This document shows positions 1 through 6,863 of a DNA stretch of 9,024 bases, in pieces. Location: assembly GCA_003513555.1 (NCBI GenBank), contig DOPG01000311.1:1-9024 (forward strand). The letters are read 5' to 3'. The position numbers were made by a program, and so were the translations under genes. Within the stretch, counting starts at the first letter, position 1; each line of letters opens with the position of its first letter. Origin of the DNA: Rhodopirellula sp. GTDB lineage: Bacteria > Planctomycetota > Planctomycetia > Pirellulales > Pirellulaceae. A model generated the notes under the pieces. It was not told the origin of the DNA and ran no database searches. It saw nothing but the letters and a program-made list of their open reading frames with translations.

Positions 1-396
1 GCAACGCCGATTAGCGCATTGAATGCATGTGGTTTTGCTTCAAGTGCGCGCGATTTGGCGCGTGTTGGGTTGCTGATGCAAGCAGAGGGGAAATGGGCGG
101 GGAAAAAGGTGTTACCTGACGATCGATTTCGCGTCACATCTCTGAAGTCCTCGCAAACATTGAGACCCAACTATGGTTATCTGTGGTGGTTGAATGACCC
201 AGTGCGATTGCCGGACGCTCCTACAGATACCTATGCAGCCAATGGAGCACTCGGTCGGCGAATCTTCGTGTCGCCCGACCAAGGGTTGGTCGTTGTGAGA
301 CTGGGGGACGAACCCAAAAAAGTCGGCGCGGCTGGGTTTGACCGTGAATTTTGGCGGCGACTGATGGCGGCAAAAGTGAATGCGGCAAAAAAGTGA
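1..396 (+). CDS. Serine hydrolase of the class C beta-lactamase fold, C-terminal part (cut by left edge)
   Basis: The reading frame is open from base 1 and stops with TGA at 394-396, so 131 C-terminal residues are visible and the start lies outside the window. The visible part has the pattern of the beta-lactamase/DD-peptidase (Pfam Beta-lactamase, class C) fold. A 'GFASSARDLARVGLLM' helix is followed by 'GKKVLPDD', then a 'YGYLWWLN' strand. A 'AANGALGRRIFVSPDQGLVVVRLG' segment follows, given here in pieces AANGALG and LVVVRLG; it is where the family carries its HTG/KTG-like box. The catalytic SxxK and YxN motifs would lie upstream and cannot be checked. Such proteins in planctomycetes are usually exported esterases or peptidases of unknown substrate rather than true antibiotic resistance enzymes. 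The fold is well supported; the substrate is unknown. Confidence 0.85.
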   Translation, partial: ATPISALNACGFASSARDLARVGLLMQAEGKWAGKKVLPDDRFRVTSLKSSQTLRPNYGYLWWLNDPVRLPDAPTDTYAANGALGRRIFVSPDQGLVVVRLGDEPKKVGAAGFDREFWRRLMAAKVNAAKK

Positions 397-440
397 CTTG
401 CCCTTCTTGGTTGCTGACAACTCATACCAGGGGCATTTTG

Positions 441-465
441 TTCTCGGCACGTCATGCCCCGAGAA
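441..465 (+). terminator. Possible terminator hairpin after the serine hydrolase gene
   Basis: A perfect 7-bp inverted repeat TTCTCGG / CCGAGAA with an 11-base loop lies 44 bases after the hydrolase stop codon. It is followed by a mixed T/G stretch and not by a clean T run, so it is at best a weak intrinsic terminator. The rest of the 282-bp gap up to base 678 shows only a 10-bp palindrome GCTCATGAGC (577-586) and no convincing promoter for the next gene. Confidence 0.3.
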
Positions 466-678
466 TGATTTGCTTGGTTGATGTTCTTCTGCGTCGGTTG
501 AAGTGTATGGCTGATGTGGCTTTGTATACCAATTCAGCTGAAATCTGCTGTTAGATTCTGACATAGTTGAAATGGGGCTCATGAGCGTCGATACTGTCGC
601 ACACTTCAGTGCTGCGCTACACCGCTTCGTGGTGCAACCGCGGCTTTCCCACCTTGGTCACTTCTGCGAGTTTAACTG

Positions 679-1683
679 ATGAAATTTTGTTCGCTTTTTG
701 CTTCGGTCGTTTTATTGTTCACCGTGTTTACGACAAGCCGAGCTGAGGAGACACAAGCCCCGGTTCGTACTGGCAGTGGTGACATGACGTTTAATACCGT
801 TCCCGGATGGGGGCTTCGCCCTGACGGAAGTTCGGCACTGGGACCGACTCATGGAGCCGTGGTGATCGATAAAGCCGGCAATATTTACACCAGTGCGGGG
901 GCTGGAGTGTTCGCGTTCTCACCAGAAGGCAAGGTAGTGCAGTCGTATCTTGGAGCCAAATACTCCAATTTGCACGACATGGAAATTCGTGAGGAGGATG
1001 GTCAGGAGTTCATTTACGGTGCAAGAAATGCAAATGCAGAAGGGATTAAGTTCAACGCCCATAGCGGTGAAATTGTTTTGAAGTTAGGCGTGCCGGAGGA
1101 AGCAGGGCTTGGGAAGATCAAGTTCAGCCCGACTGCCATTACTGTGGCCGCCAATGGCGATATCTTTCTTTCCAATGGATATGCCACCAACCACATCTTC
1201 AAGTACGACAAAGATGGAAACTACCTGATGCATTTTGGTAAAAAAGGGAACGGCATGCAGGAGTTCAATACCGCACACGGGATGACTCTCGATACACGTT
1301 ATGAGCCAGCAAGACTGTTGATTTGTGATCGTAATCATCAGCCCAACGGGAGACTACTTCACTACGATCTTGATGGCAAGTTTATAGGAGAAGTGATCAC
1401 TGGGTTGGGAATGCCGACATCGGTTTCGATTCAGGGCGACTATGTTTCCGTGCCTGATTTGCACGGTCGACTCGTGATTTTGGACAAATCAAACAAGATC
1501 ATTTCGGTCGTTGGCGAGAACCCCGATCCCAAGAAAGGTCGAAGCTACGGGATTCCACAGGACCAATGGGTCGAGGGCGCATTCAGTGGGACACATGGTT
1601 CAGCTTGGGATGTAAACGGCAATCTGTATGTTCAGGATTGGAACGTCGCCGGACGCCTCATGAAATTGGTGCGTGCGAAATAG
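679..1683 (+). CDS. Secreted NHL-type beta-propeller protein, PAL-like
   Basis: Encodes 334 residues. Residues 1-22 form a signal peptide: MKF, a hydrophobic core (ASVVLLFTVF), then SRA before EE as a likely signal peptidase I site, so the mature protein is exported. The rest has the repeated NHL blade pattern: a short 'xxG.IYxx' strand, then 'xIxKYDxDGxYLxxFG'. Clear blades are at about residues 56-90, 98-137, 150-187, 198-237, 246-279 and 304-332, which fits a six-bladed propeller. The segments 'EFNTAHGMTL...ICDRNH' and 'GTHGSAWDVNGNLYVQDW' resemble blades of peptidyl-alpha-hydroxyglycine alpha-amidating lyase (PAL), where His residues bind zinc. Here H100, H200 and H306 sit in equivalent positions. 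The substrate is unknown, and many planctomycete members are annotated only as NHL repeat proteins. The ATG at 679 is chosen because it gives a complete signal peptide; a Shine-Dalgarno site is weak at best. The gene stands alone and converges on the next gene. Confidence 0.85.
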   Translation: MKFCSLFASVVLLFTVFTTSRAEETQAPVRTGSGDMTFNTVPGWGLRPDGSSALGPTHGAVVIDKAGNIYTSAGAGVFAFSPEGKVVQSYLGAKYSNLHDMEIREEDGQEFIYGARNANAEGIKFNAHSGEIVLKLGVPEEAGLGKIKFSPTAITVAANGDIFLSNGYATNHIFKYDKDGNYLMHFGKKGNGMQEFNTAHGMTLDTRYEPARLLICDRNHQPNGRLLHYDLDGKFIGEVITGLGMPTSVSIQGDYVSVPDLHGRLVILDKSNKIISVVGENPDPKKGRSYGIPQDQWVEGAFSGTHGSAWDVNGNLYVQDWNVAGRLMKLVRAK

Positions 1684-1709
1684 CCGAACATCGGAAACGC
1701 CATTCCTGC

Positions 1710-1728
1710 GATTGATGCAGTGTCAATC
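1710..1728. terminator. Hairpin between two convergent genes
   Basis: A perfect 6-bp stem GATTGA / TCAATC with a 7-base loop sits in the 89-bp gap between the convergent propeller and fuconate dehydratase genes. It could serve either strand. No T run follows on either side, and a 6-bp stem can arise by chance, so this is only a candidate. Confidence 0.25.
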
Positions 1729-1772
1729 CGGGGTTGGACGGTCGCTGTAGAGCAAGGGAAGACACGCAGGTA

Positions 1773-3095
1773 TCAGGCCTCGAACATTGCTCCCTTGCGT
1801 TCGGCTGAGCGATTTTTCCAGACTTCGCCATCCGGATAGCGGTGTTTTTCGAGGAACTCGGGAAGAAAGTCGAGGCCCCAGCCCAAGGCTGTGGGGGTTA
1901 CGTAGTGCCCCTGTTTGGTAGCTACTGGGTGGGCGACCGAGTCTTGAAGAAAATCAATGTACTCAACAAGCTGTGTATTTGAGTGTCCTGAAACTGCGAT
2001 TTGATCCCACATGCCGTAGTGCTGAATCATGTTGCACAAAGCAATTCCGCCCCCGTGTGGACAAACCGGGACATTGTATTTGGCCGCCATCAGGATAATC
2101 GCCATCACATCATTCACACCCGCCACTCTCACCGCATCGATTTGGCAGTATTTGATTGCACCACTTTTTATCAGTTGCTTGAAAATGACCGGTGAGGCGG
2201 CCTGCTCCCCACAGGCAAAATCAAAACTTGCAGTCGCAAATGCTTCGGCTAGTTCCACGTAGCCCAGCACATCGTCACGTGCGATGGGTTCCTCAATCCA
2301 CTTCAGGTCAAAAGGTCGAAAGGCTTCAAGATAAGTCTTTGCTTCTTCAACGCCTAAGTACTGATTCGCATCAACCATCAAGTTCGATTTCATTCCAATC
2401 GCATCACGCATGAATTTGATTCGCGCGACGTCTTGCTGCTGGTCTCGACCCACCTTGATTTTGAATGAGTCAAACCCCTGCTCCTGCAATCGGTGAATGG
2501 TTGCGAGAATCTGGTCATCGGTCAGCCCCAGCCAGCCGGCTGTACAGTAGGCTTTGGGACCAATCTCTGACATCTCCGCTTGCCGAGTTTCAATTGAGTC
2601 TCGACGCTGTACCAGAAGATCAATTGCTTCGTCACGTGTTAAAGCATCCTCGATATTTCGCCAATCGATGCAGTCAGCAACGAATGTTGGTTCGAGGTCA
2701 ACCAGTAACTTCCACAGAGGTTTCTGTTCCTGCTTGGCCCACAAATCCCACATCGCATTCAAAACGGCACCGGCAGCCATCCGGAAAACACCATCGTGTA
2801 ACCAGCGAAGCTGGTGATGATCTATCAGACGTTGATACAGCTTGAATGGGGCTTCAGAAAAATCTGCCAAGTCCGTTCCAACCACCAACTGGCACAGGTC
2901 CTGTATGCCGTAGCAGATCCAGTCCGTTCCCGCGCCCACGGTAAAGACAACAGACACGCCTTCCAGATCGGTGTCAGTGTTGAGTTGAAGAACTGCGGAT
3001 GAGTAGTCAGGCTCCTTGTGGAATGGGTCTGATCCTAACAATTGATCGGAGGTTGGAACTCGCAGGTCGATGACTTCGAAACCAGTGATTTTCAT
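1773..3095 (-). CDS. fucD: L-fuconate dehydratase-type enolase superfamily enzyme
   Basis: Encodes 440 residues from an ATG at 3095. The family member L-fuconate dehydratase (EC 4.2.1.68) removes water from L-fuconate to give 2-keto-3-deoxy-L-fuconate in the oxidative L-fucose pathway. It is cytoplasmic and Mg-dependent. The N-terminal capping domain begins 'MKITGFEVIDLRVPTS' with 'GSDPFHKEPDYSSAV', close to the FucD/ENOSF1 pattern. The barrel carries the KxK motif at K212 and K214 (FKIKVG), metal ligands D242 (MVDAN), E268 (WIEEP) and E297 (ACGEQ), and the Asp/His dyad D320 (IDAVR) and H347 (CPHGGG). The D320-H347 and E297-H347 spacings match those I recall for the Xanthomonas enzyme. A TTG at 3122 would add nine residues (LQKQKLSV before MKI) without family support, so ATG 3095 is preferred. 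No Shine-Dalgarno is evident. No other fucose gene is adjacent, so related acid sugars remain possible substrates. Confidence 0.88.
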   Translation of the reverse strand: MKITGFEVIDLRVPTSDQLLGSDPFHKEPDYSSAVLQLNTDTDLEGVSVVFTVGAGTDWICYGIQDLCQLVVGTDLADFSEAPFKLYQRLIDHHQLRWLHDGVFRMAAGAVLNAMWDLWAKQEQKPLWKLLVDLEPTFVADCIDWRNIEDALTRDEAIDLLVQRRDSIETRQAEMSEIGPKAYCTAGWLGLTDDQILATIHRLQEQGFDSFKIKVGRDQQQDVARIKFMRDAIGMKSNLMVDANQYLGVEEAKTYLEAFRPFDLKWIEEPIARDDVLGYVELAEAFATASFDFACGEQAASPVIFKQLIKSGAIKYCQIDAVRVAGVNDVMAIILMAAKYNVPVCPHGGGIALCNMIQHYGMWDQIAVSGHSNTQLVEYIDFLQDSVAHPVATKQGHYVTPTALGWGLDFLPEFLEKHRYPDGEVWKNRSAERKGAMFEA

Positions 3096-3487
3096 AACAG
3101 ATAGTTTTTGTTTTTGTAACAAGACGTTGACGCAAAAGTGCGATTCACAACTGGTGAGACGTTTGGATGGCGGCGAGGCAGTGCATTCAAGTCATAATAC
3201 GCCCGCCTACCTTGCTGAATGATCTGAACAGCTTTCCAAAGCCTGTGTAAATCGGGAGCCAGTTTGCGACTGGTGCCTCACCAACCGAGAAACGCAGCGT
3301 GAGTTTTCGTTCCGATCCGGTGCCGCCGCTGACAGCAACTTGCCACTGGGACTGAAGTGTTATTCGCCAGTCGCGTGAAACATCGTTTTTACCATGCTGG
3401 TGAAACAGCCTCCCCGCACGATGCGTAGGTAGAGTAACGAAAGTCGCACGAATTTTAAATCCGGTAGGGGATCACAACGAACCTTGA

Positions 3488-3657
3488 CTCCCGAGGTGTA
3501 GAAGGTACGGGAGGGACCGTCTTGCATAGACTACCTGCCCAGAACGCCTTCCGGATACTGGGGGCCAGTGCGGGGACGCCCCCACAGATGCAACTGTCAG
3601 ATAACACTTTTCTTCCCTGGGGTAAGAAGGGCATCCTGGATGCCCGCACACGGTGCG
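3488..3657. other. Cluster of short inverted repeats, possible structured RNA
   Basis: In order: CTCCCG/CGGGAG (3488-3493 with 3508-3513), TGGGGGC/GCCCCCA (3559-3565 with 3578-3584, 12-base loop), TTCTT/AAGAA (3610-3614 with 3624-3628), GGGCAT/ATGCCC with a 5-base CCTGG loop (3629-3645), and GCAC/GTGC (3646-3649 with 3653-3656). The last three lie back to back. Each stem of 5-7 bp could be due to chance; the density and tandem order are what suggest a folded transcript. I do not recognise a known RNA family. No strand can be assigned with certainty. Confidence 0.3.
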
Positions 3658-3733
3658 TGACAGACTGATAGGAAAAACTGCCTCTGCTGTTAAAGGCCTG
3701 TTGGGTGACCCGAGGTCAGAGGGGCTTGCCGAT

Positions 3734-3765
3734 CCGTCAACCTTCAGTAGAGCCGAGGTTGACGG
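3734..3765 (-). terminator. Strong hairpin downstream of gspF, likely terminator
   Basis: A perfect 10-bp stem CCGTCAACCT / AGGTTGACGG with a 12-base loop starts 17 bases after the gspF stop on the minus strand. It is the longest perfect short-loop inverted repeat I noticed in the gap. A position directly after the last gene of the secretion set suggests transcription termination or 3'-end protection. No T run follows on the minus strand (the next bases are ATCGGCAAG), so a classic intrinsic terminator is not shown. Confidence 0.45.
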
Positions 3766-3782
3766 GTGCACCTTTGTCGGTT

Positions 3783-4991
3783 CTAGATTTGGCTGCTGCT
3801 TTTGAGCACTGGTACGATCAACGCAAGTACAACCCCCAGAACCAGCAACGCCATGATCAGCAGCATGACTGGTTCGAGCAGACGGACAAAGAGATCGAGC
3901 CGACGAAAAGTCACTTTTTCCAGCGAGTCAGCGATCTCGGGTAGTACCGTATCCAGCGAATTGCTTTCTTCGCCCACGCTGATCATCTCGACCACAGATG
4001 GTGGAAAGTGTCCGCTGGCTCTCAGGGGTGTGGCCAAGCTCTCTCCACTACGAATGTTTTCGGTTGCATCGCTGACAGATTCCTGTAACAGGCGGTTGCC
4101 GGCAGCGGTTCCAGCGATATCAAGTGACTGCAAAATCGGAACACCGTTGTTCAACAATGTCCCCAGAACCCGGCAGAAACGTGCAACGGCAAGATTCATC
4201 AGAATTTCCCCGAGCACAGGGATTTTCAGTTTGAATCGGTCAACAAGGTCTTTGCCGGATTCGGACCGGATCTTGGCTCGGACGGCAAAGGCAGCGATCA
4301 CGATGATGAGCAGAACAACCCAGCCGTAATCTTGTAGAAAGTTGCTGGTGGCTAGCAGCGCCTCAGTTGCGCTGGGCATCTCGCCCTTTTTGCGAAGGCG
4401 ATCGAACATTGGATCGAATTTTGGAACGAAAAAGACGAGCAACGTTGTAAGCACCACGCTGCCGACCGAGAACAGAAAGATGGGGTAAGCCATCGCGCTA
4501 ATCGTGCGACCCTTGAGATCTTCTTGCAGTTCCGTGAATTTGCCTACTCTGTCCAGTGCGTCTTCGAGGAATCCACCCTCGGTACCGGCGCGGACCATAT
4601 TGCATCCCATCTCATTAAAGATTTTGGGATATCGTGCCATCGCGTCACCGATGCTCTCGCCGTCTTCGACACGCGCTCGGATGTCACTGATCACTTCGTT
4701 CAAGGTGGCATTGCTGGATTGATCTGCCATCACATTGAGTGATCGGATCATAGGAACACCGGCTCTCAGAAGCGCGGCCAATTGCGAATAAAACATCGCC
4801 ATTGTCTGAGCTTTGACTTTTTTTCGTCCACCAAAGATGGCTTGCGGTGCACTGGAGCTTTCTTTCACTTCGACCGGAAACAATGACTTTTCAGACAGAA
4901 TGCCCGCGACCTCGCGTTCGGCATTTGCCTCCACGGTACCGGTGACCTGCTTGCCCGACATGTCGCGGGCGGTGTATGCGAACATCGGCAT
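3783..4991 (-). CDS. gspF: GspF/PilC-type inner-membrane platform protein
   Basis: Encodes 402 residues, the usual family length. This polytopic protein forms the inner-membrane platform of type II secretion or type IV pilus machines and couples the cytoplasmic ATPase to pseudopilin assembly. The N-terminus 'MPMFAYTARDMSGKQVTG' is the typical opening. Two T2SF domains follow, each starting with the conserved pattern: 'FYSQLAALLRAGVP' at 67-80 and 'FCRVLGTLLNNGVPI' at 272-286. Membrane segments are at about 168-190 (YPIFLFSVGSVVLTTLLVFF), 223-238 (GWVVLLIIVIAAFAV) and 372-396 near the C-terminus. The ATG lies 2 bp after the stop of the ATPase gene, so translation is probably coupled. No pseudopilin gene follows downstream, which is unusual for a T2SS operon. 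A pilus-type role (pilC) cannot be excluded. Confidence 0.93.
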   Translation of the reverse strand: MPMFAYTARDMSGKQVTGTVEANAEREVAGILSEKSLFPVEVKESSSAPQAIFGGRKKVKAQTMAMFYSQLAALLRAGVPMIRSLNVMADQSSNATLNEVISDIRARVEDGESIGDAMARYPKIFNEMGCNMVRAGTEGGFLEDALDRVGKFTELQEDLKGRTISAMAYPIFLFSVGSVVLTTLLVFFVPKFDPMFDRLRKKGEMPSATEALLATSNFLQDYGWVVLLIIVIAAFAVRAKIRSESGKDLVDRFKLKIPVLGEILMNLAVARFCRVLGTLLNNGVPILQSLDIAGTAAGNRLLQESVSDATENIRSGESLATPLRASGHFPPSVVEMISVGEESNSLDTVLPEIADSLEKVTFRRLDLFVRLLEPVMLLIMALLVLGVVLALIVPVLKSSSQI

Positions 4992-4993
4992 GT

Positions 4994-6685
4994 TTAAAGT
5001 GCCTCACCCTTGGTCACACGCAGCACCTCGTCGACGGAGGTGTCACCACTCACAACCTTGTCCCAAGCATCCATGCGAAGCGTTCGCATGCCAGCCGTCA
5101 CTGCTTCTTTTCGGATTTCCCAGCTGCTCTTGCGTTCCAGTGCAAGTTGGCGGATTTCATCGTTTGCAACCAGCAGTTCGTAGATACCCATTCGCCCTGT
5201 GTAGCCAACATTGCGGCACTCGCGGCAACCCACGCTTCGGTAGATCGGTTGGTCGCCCAGCTTATCCCAAGGGAAATCCTTCGGTGCGTCCTGGCGTGTC
5301 GGGGTGAATGGCTCTTTGCAGCTCCTGCACAGCCGACGTAGCAGTCGCTGTGCCATGACGGCTTCGACTGTTCCAGCAACCAGGAACGGTTCCACACCCA
5401 TGTCGCTCATGCGAGTGAAGGCCCCAGCCGCATCATTCGTGTGCAACGTACTGAACACAAGGTGGCCGGTCAGCGAAGCTTGGATTGCGTTTTCAGCGGT
5501 CTCAAGGTCGCGGATCTCACCCACGAGTACGATGTCGGGGTCATGGCGGAGAATGCTTCGCAGCGACGCTGCGAACGTCAAACCAATTTTGGAGTGAACC
5601 TGAATTTGGTTGATCCCATCGAGTTGGTACTCGACTGGATCCTCCGTGGTGATGATCTTGGTTTTGGGGCTCTTGATTTGCAGCAGGCTGCTGTACAGCG
5701 TCGTCGTTTTACCGGAACCAGTTGGACCGGTCACGAGCACGATCCCGTGTGGGTACTTAATGATCTCGCTGAACGTGTTGTAGATCTGCGAGTTCATCCC
5801 CAGTTGCCCGAGGTCGAAGACCATGGATGACTTGTCAAGAATACGCATCACCATCCCTTCGCCGTGGATCATTGGGATCACACTCAGGCGGATGTCTACC
5901 TCGCGGCCGTGCACACGTAGTTTAATACGGCCATCCTGTGGCAATCGTTTCTCCGCGATGTTCAATCGCGCCATGATCTTCAAGCGGCTAATAATCGCTG
6001 CCTGAAAACGGTTGATTTCAGGTGGTGTCGGCTGCAGATGAAGGATACCGTCGATGCGGTAGCGGATGGATAATCCATTCGACTGGGTCTCGATGTGAAC
6101 GTCACTGGCACGCGTCTGAATTGCTTCCAGCAGGATCTCGTTTACCAATCGCACCACAGAAGCTTCCTGAGCCATCTCGCTCAGTTCGCTTCCATCAGTT
6201 TCAATGCCTTCTAATAGCTCGACTTCCTCCTCGCTCTTGGCAGCCATCAGTCCTTCGACTGTTTCGCTGCCCACACCAAGATTGCGATTCATCAACCGCG
6301 CGATTTCATCGCGTTCGGCGACGACGGGAATGATGTTCTTTCCGGTCGCTGCGCTTGCTTCATCCAGTGGATACAGATCCAAAGGGTCAGAAGTGGCAAC
6401 CACAATCGAGTCGTCTTCAAACCTCAGGGGAAACAGTGACTGACGATAAATCAGCTTTTGTGGGAATCCCTCGAGTGCAGCGGGGTCAATTTCTGTTTCG
6501 CGTAAGTCGACGTATTCGAGACCAACTTCTTCTGCTAGTGCCTTTAAGGCATCAGCCTCTTCGACGTATCCCAGCGTGATTGCTGCTTGAACTACACTGT
6601 TCGAATCGCTACTACGACTTTGAGCGAGTTGCTCCTCACTGATTAAGCCGCGACGTTTCAGGATTTCACCCGCATGCATGATCAT
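4994..6685 (-). CDS. gspE: GspE/PilB-type secretion or pilus assembly ATPase
   Basis: Encodes 563 residues. The cytoplasmic hexameric ATPase powers pseudopilus or pilus assembly through the GspF/PilC platform. The N-terminal part (about 1-140) is an MshEN/GspE N-domain type: 'AGEILKRRGLISEEQLAQS' then 'LGYVEEADALKALAEEVGLEYVDL'. The AAA+ domain carries Walker A GPTGSGKT (320-327), Asp box TTEDPVEYQ (346-354), Walker B 'DIVLVGEIRD' (384-393, catalytic E390) and His box 'GHLVFSTLHTNDA' (407-419). Four cysteines at 453, 456, 487 and 490 (CRSC, CREC) form the zinc-binding motif known from GspE and PilB. All catalytic elements are intact. The start at 6685 gives MIMHAGE; the second ATG two codons on is equally possible. 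No Shine-Dalgarno is visible. It lies 178 bp after the secretin-like gene and 2 bp before gspF. GspE and PilB cannot be separated from sequence alone; the D-E-F order favours T2SS. Confidence 0.94.
   Translation of the reverse strand: MIMHAGEILKRRGLISEEQLAQSRSSDSNSVVQAAITLGYVEEADALKALAEEVGLEYVDLRETEIDPAALEGFPQKLIYRQSLFPLRFEDDSIVVATSDPLDLYPLDEASAATGKNIIPVVAERDEIARLMNRNLGVGSETVEGLMAAKSEEEVELLEGIETDGSELSEMAQEASVVRLVNEILLEAIQTRASDVHIETQSNGLSIRYRIDGILHLQPTPPEINRFQAAIISRLKIMARLNIAEKRLPQDGRIKLRVHGREVDIRLSVIPMIHGEGMVMRILDKSSMVFDLGQLGMNSQIYNTFSEIIKYPHGIVLVTGPTGSGKTTTLYSSLLQIKSPKTKIITTEDPVEYQLDGINQIQVHSKIGLTFAASLRSILRHDPDIVLVGEIRDLETAENAIQASLTGHLVFSTLHTNDAAGAFTRMSDMGVEPFLVAGTVEAVMAQRLLRRLCRSCKEPFTPTRQDAPKDFPWDKLGDQPIYRSVGCRECRNVGYTGRMGIYELLVANDEIRQLALERKSSWEIRKEAVTAGMRTLRMDAWDKVVSGDTSVDEVLRVTKGEAL
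5002..5005 (-). promoter_or_regulatory. Candidate ribosome binding site of gspF
   Basis: GAGG on the minus strand, within AGGGTGAGG at the end of the ATPase gene, lies 10 bases before the gspF ATG. It supports that start and coupled translation. The spacing is slightly long. It is the clearest Shine-Dalgarno-like site in the window. Confidence 0.4.
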
Positions 6686-6771
6686 GATATTACCAATTCG
6701 TTGTCCGCTGCTGCAGAATCAATGTTGTATCAGGTGAGTGGCCAAATCACTGTTCATTTGAAAACCCATCG

Positions 6772-6786
6772 GCGACCACTGATCGC
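6772..6786 (-). terminator. Weak hairpin between the secretin-like gene and gspE
   Basis: On the minus strand GCGATC pairs with GGTCGC (one G-U pair) over a 3-base loop, and TTTT follows 7 bases later (6764-6761). The stem pairs fully only in minus-strand RNA. It could be a partial terminator or a processing site in the 178-bp gap, explaining a lower level of downstream message. I saw no clear promoter for gspE in this gap. Confidence 0.25.
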
Positions 6787-6863
6787 GTGGGGGACTTCAT
6801 GTTCGCGTGCGAGTCGTGTGGCCGCTGTTCTCGACGCCTAAATGTCTGTTGTTTTTGGGAAGC

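Larger units (their letters stand above)
3096..3782. other. Long intergenic region with inverted repeats, no convincing gene
   Basis: About 690 bases lie between the fuconate dehydratase start and the gspF stop. The frames long enough to consider (a 99-codon and a 64-codon frame on the minus strand between 3455 and 3771) overlap each other, show no recognisable domain, signal peptide or membrane segment, and look like chance frames. The part nearest 3100-3250 must include the promoter of the dehydratase gene, but I see no strong -35/-10 pair. The part from about 3488 to 3783 is rich in inverted repeats, described separately. Minor small hairpins lie at 3259-3273 (CCAGT/ACTGG) and 3271-3283 (TGGTG/CACCA), which exclude each other. 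I find no tRNA, RNase P, tmRNA, SRP or 5S signature by eye. Confidence 0.6.

Noticed and set aside
498..530. TTGAAG and TATACC as a possible promoter of the propeller gene
   Set aside because: The spacer is 21 bases and the -10 match is poor; planctomycete promoters are not well enough defined to call it by eye.
112..582. 156-codon frame on the minus strand opposite the serine hydrolase
   Set aside because: It overlaps a clearly recognisable hydrolase on the plus strand and has no recognisable protein features.
3472..3771. 99-codon frame on the minus strand in the gap
   Set aside because: Composition rich in P, S and R with no domain or signal; it overlaps strong inverted repeats and another chance frame, and has no ribosome binding site. 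It looks like a chance frame in non-coding DNA.
3750..3783. 34-base stretch starting GAGCCG and ending CGGTTC, the same length and ends as group II intron domain V
   Set aside because: The basal helix pairs, but the upper helix, two-base bulge and GNRA loop are not formed. The end runs into the gspF stop codon, leaving no room for domain VI, and no intron reverse transcriptase is nearby. Probably coincidence.
6721..6759. Tiny minus-strand frame ATG...TGA of 12 codons (MNSDLATHLIQH) before gspE
   Set aside because: Too short, without ribosome binding site or leader-peptide features such as repeated regulatory codons.
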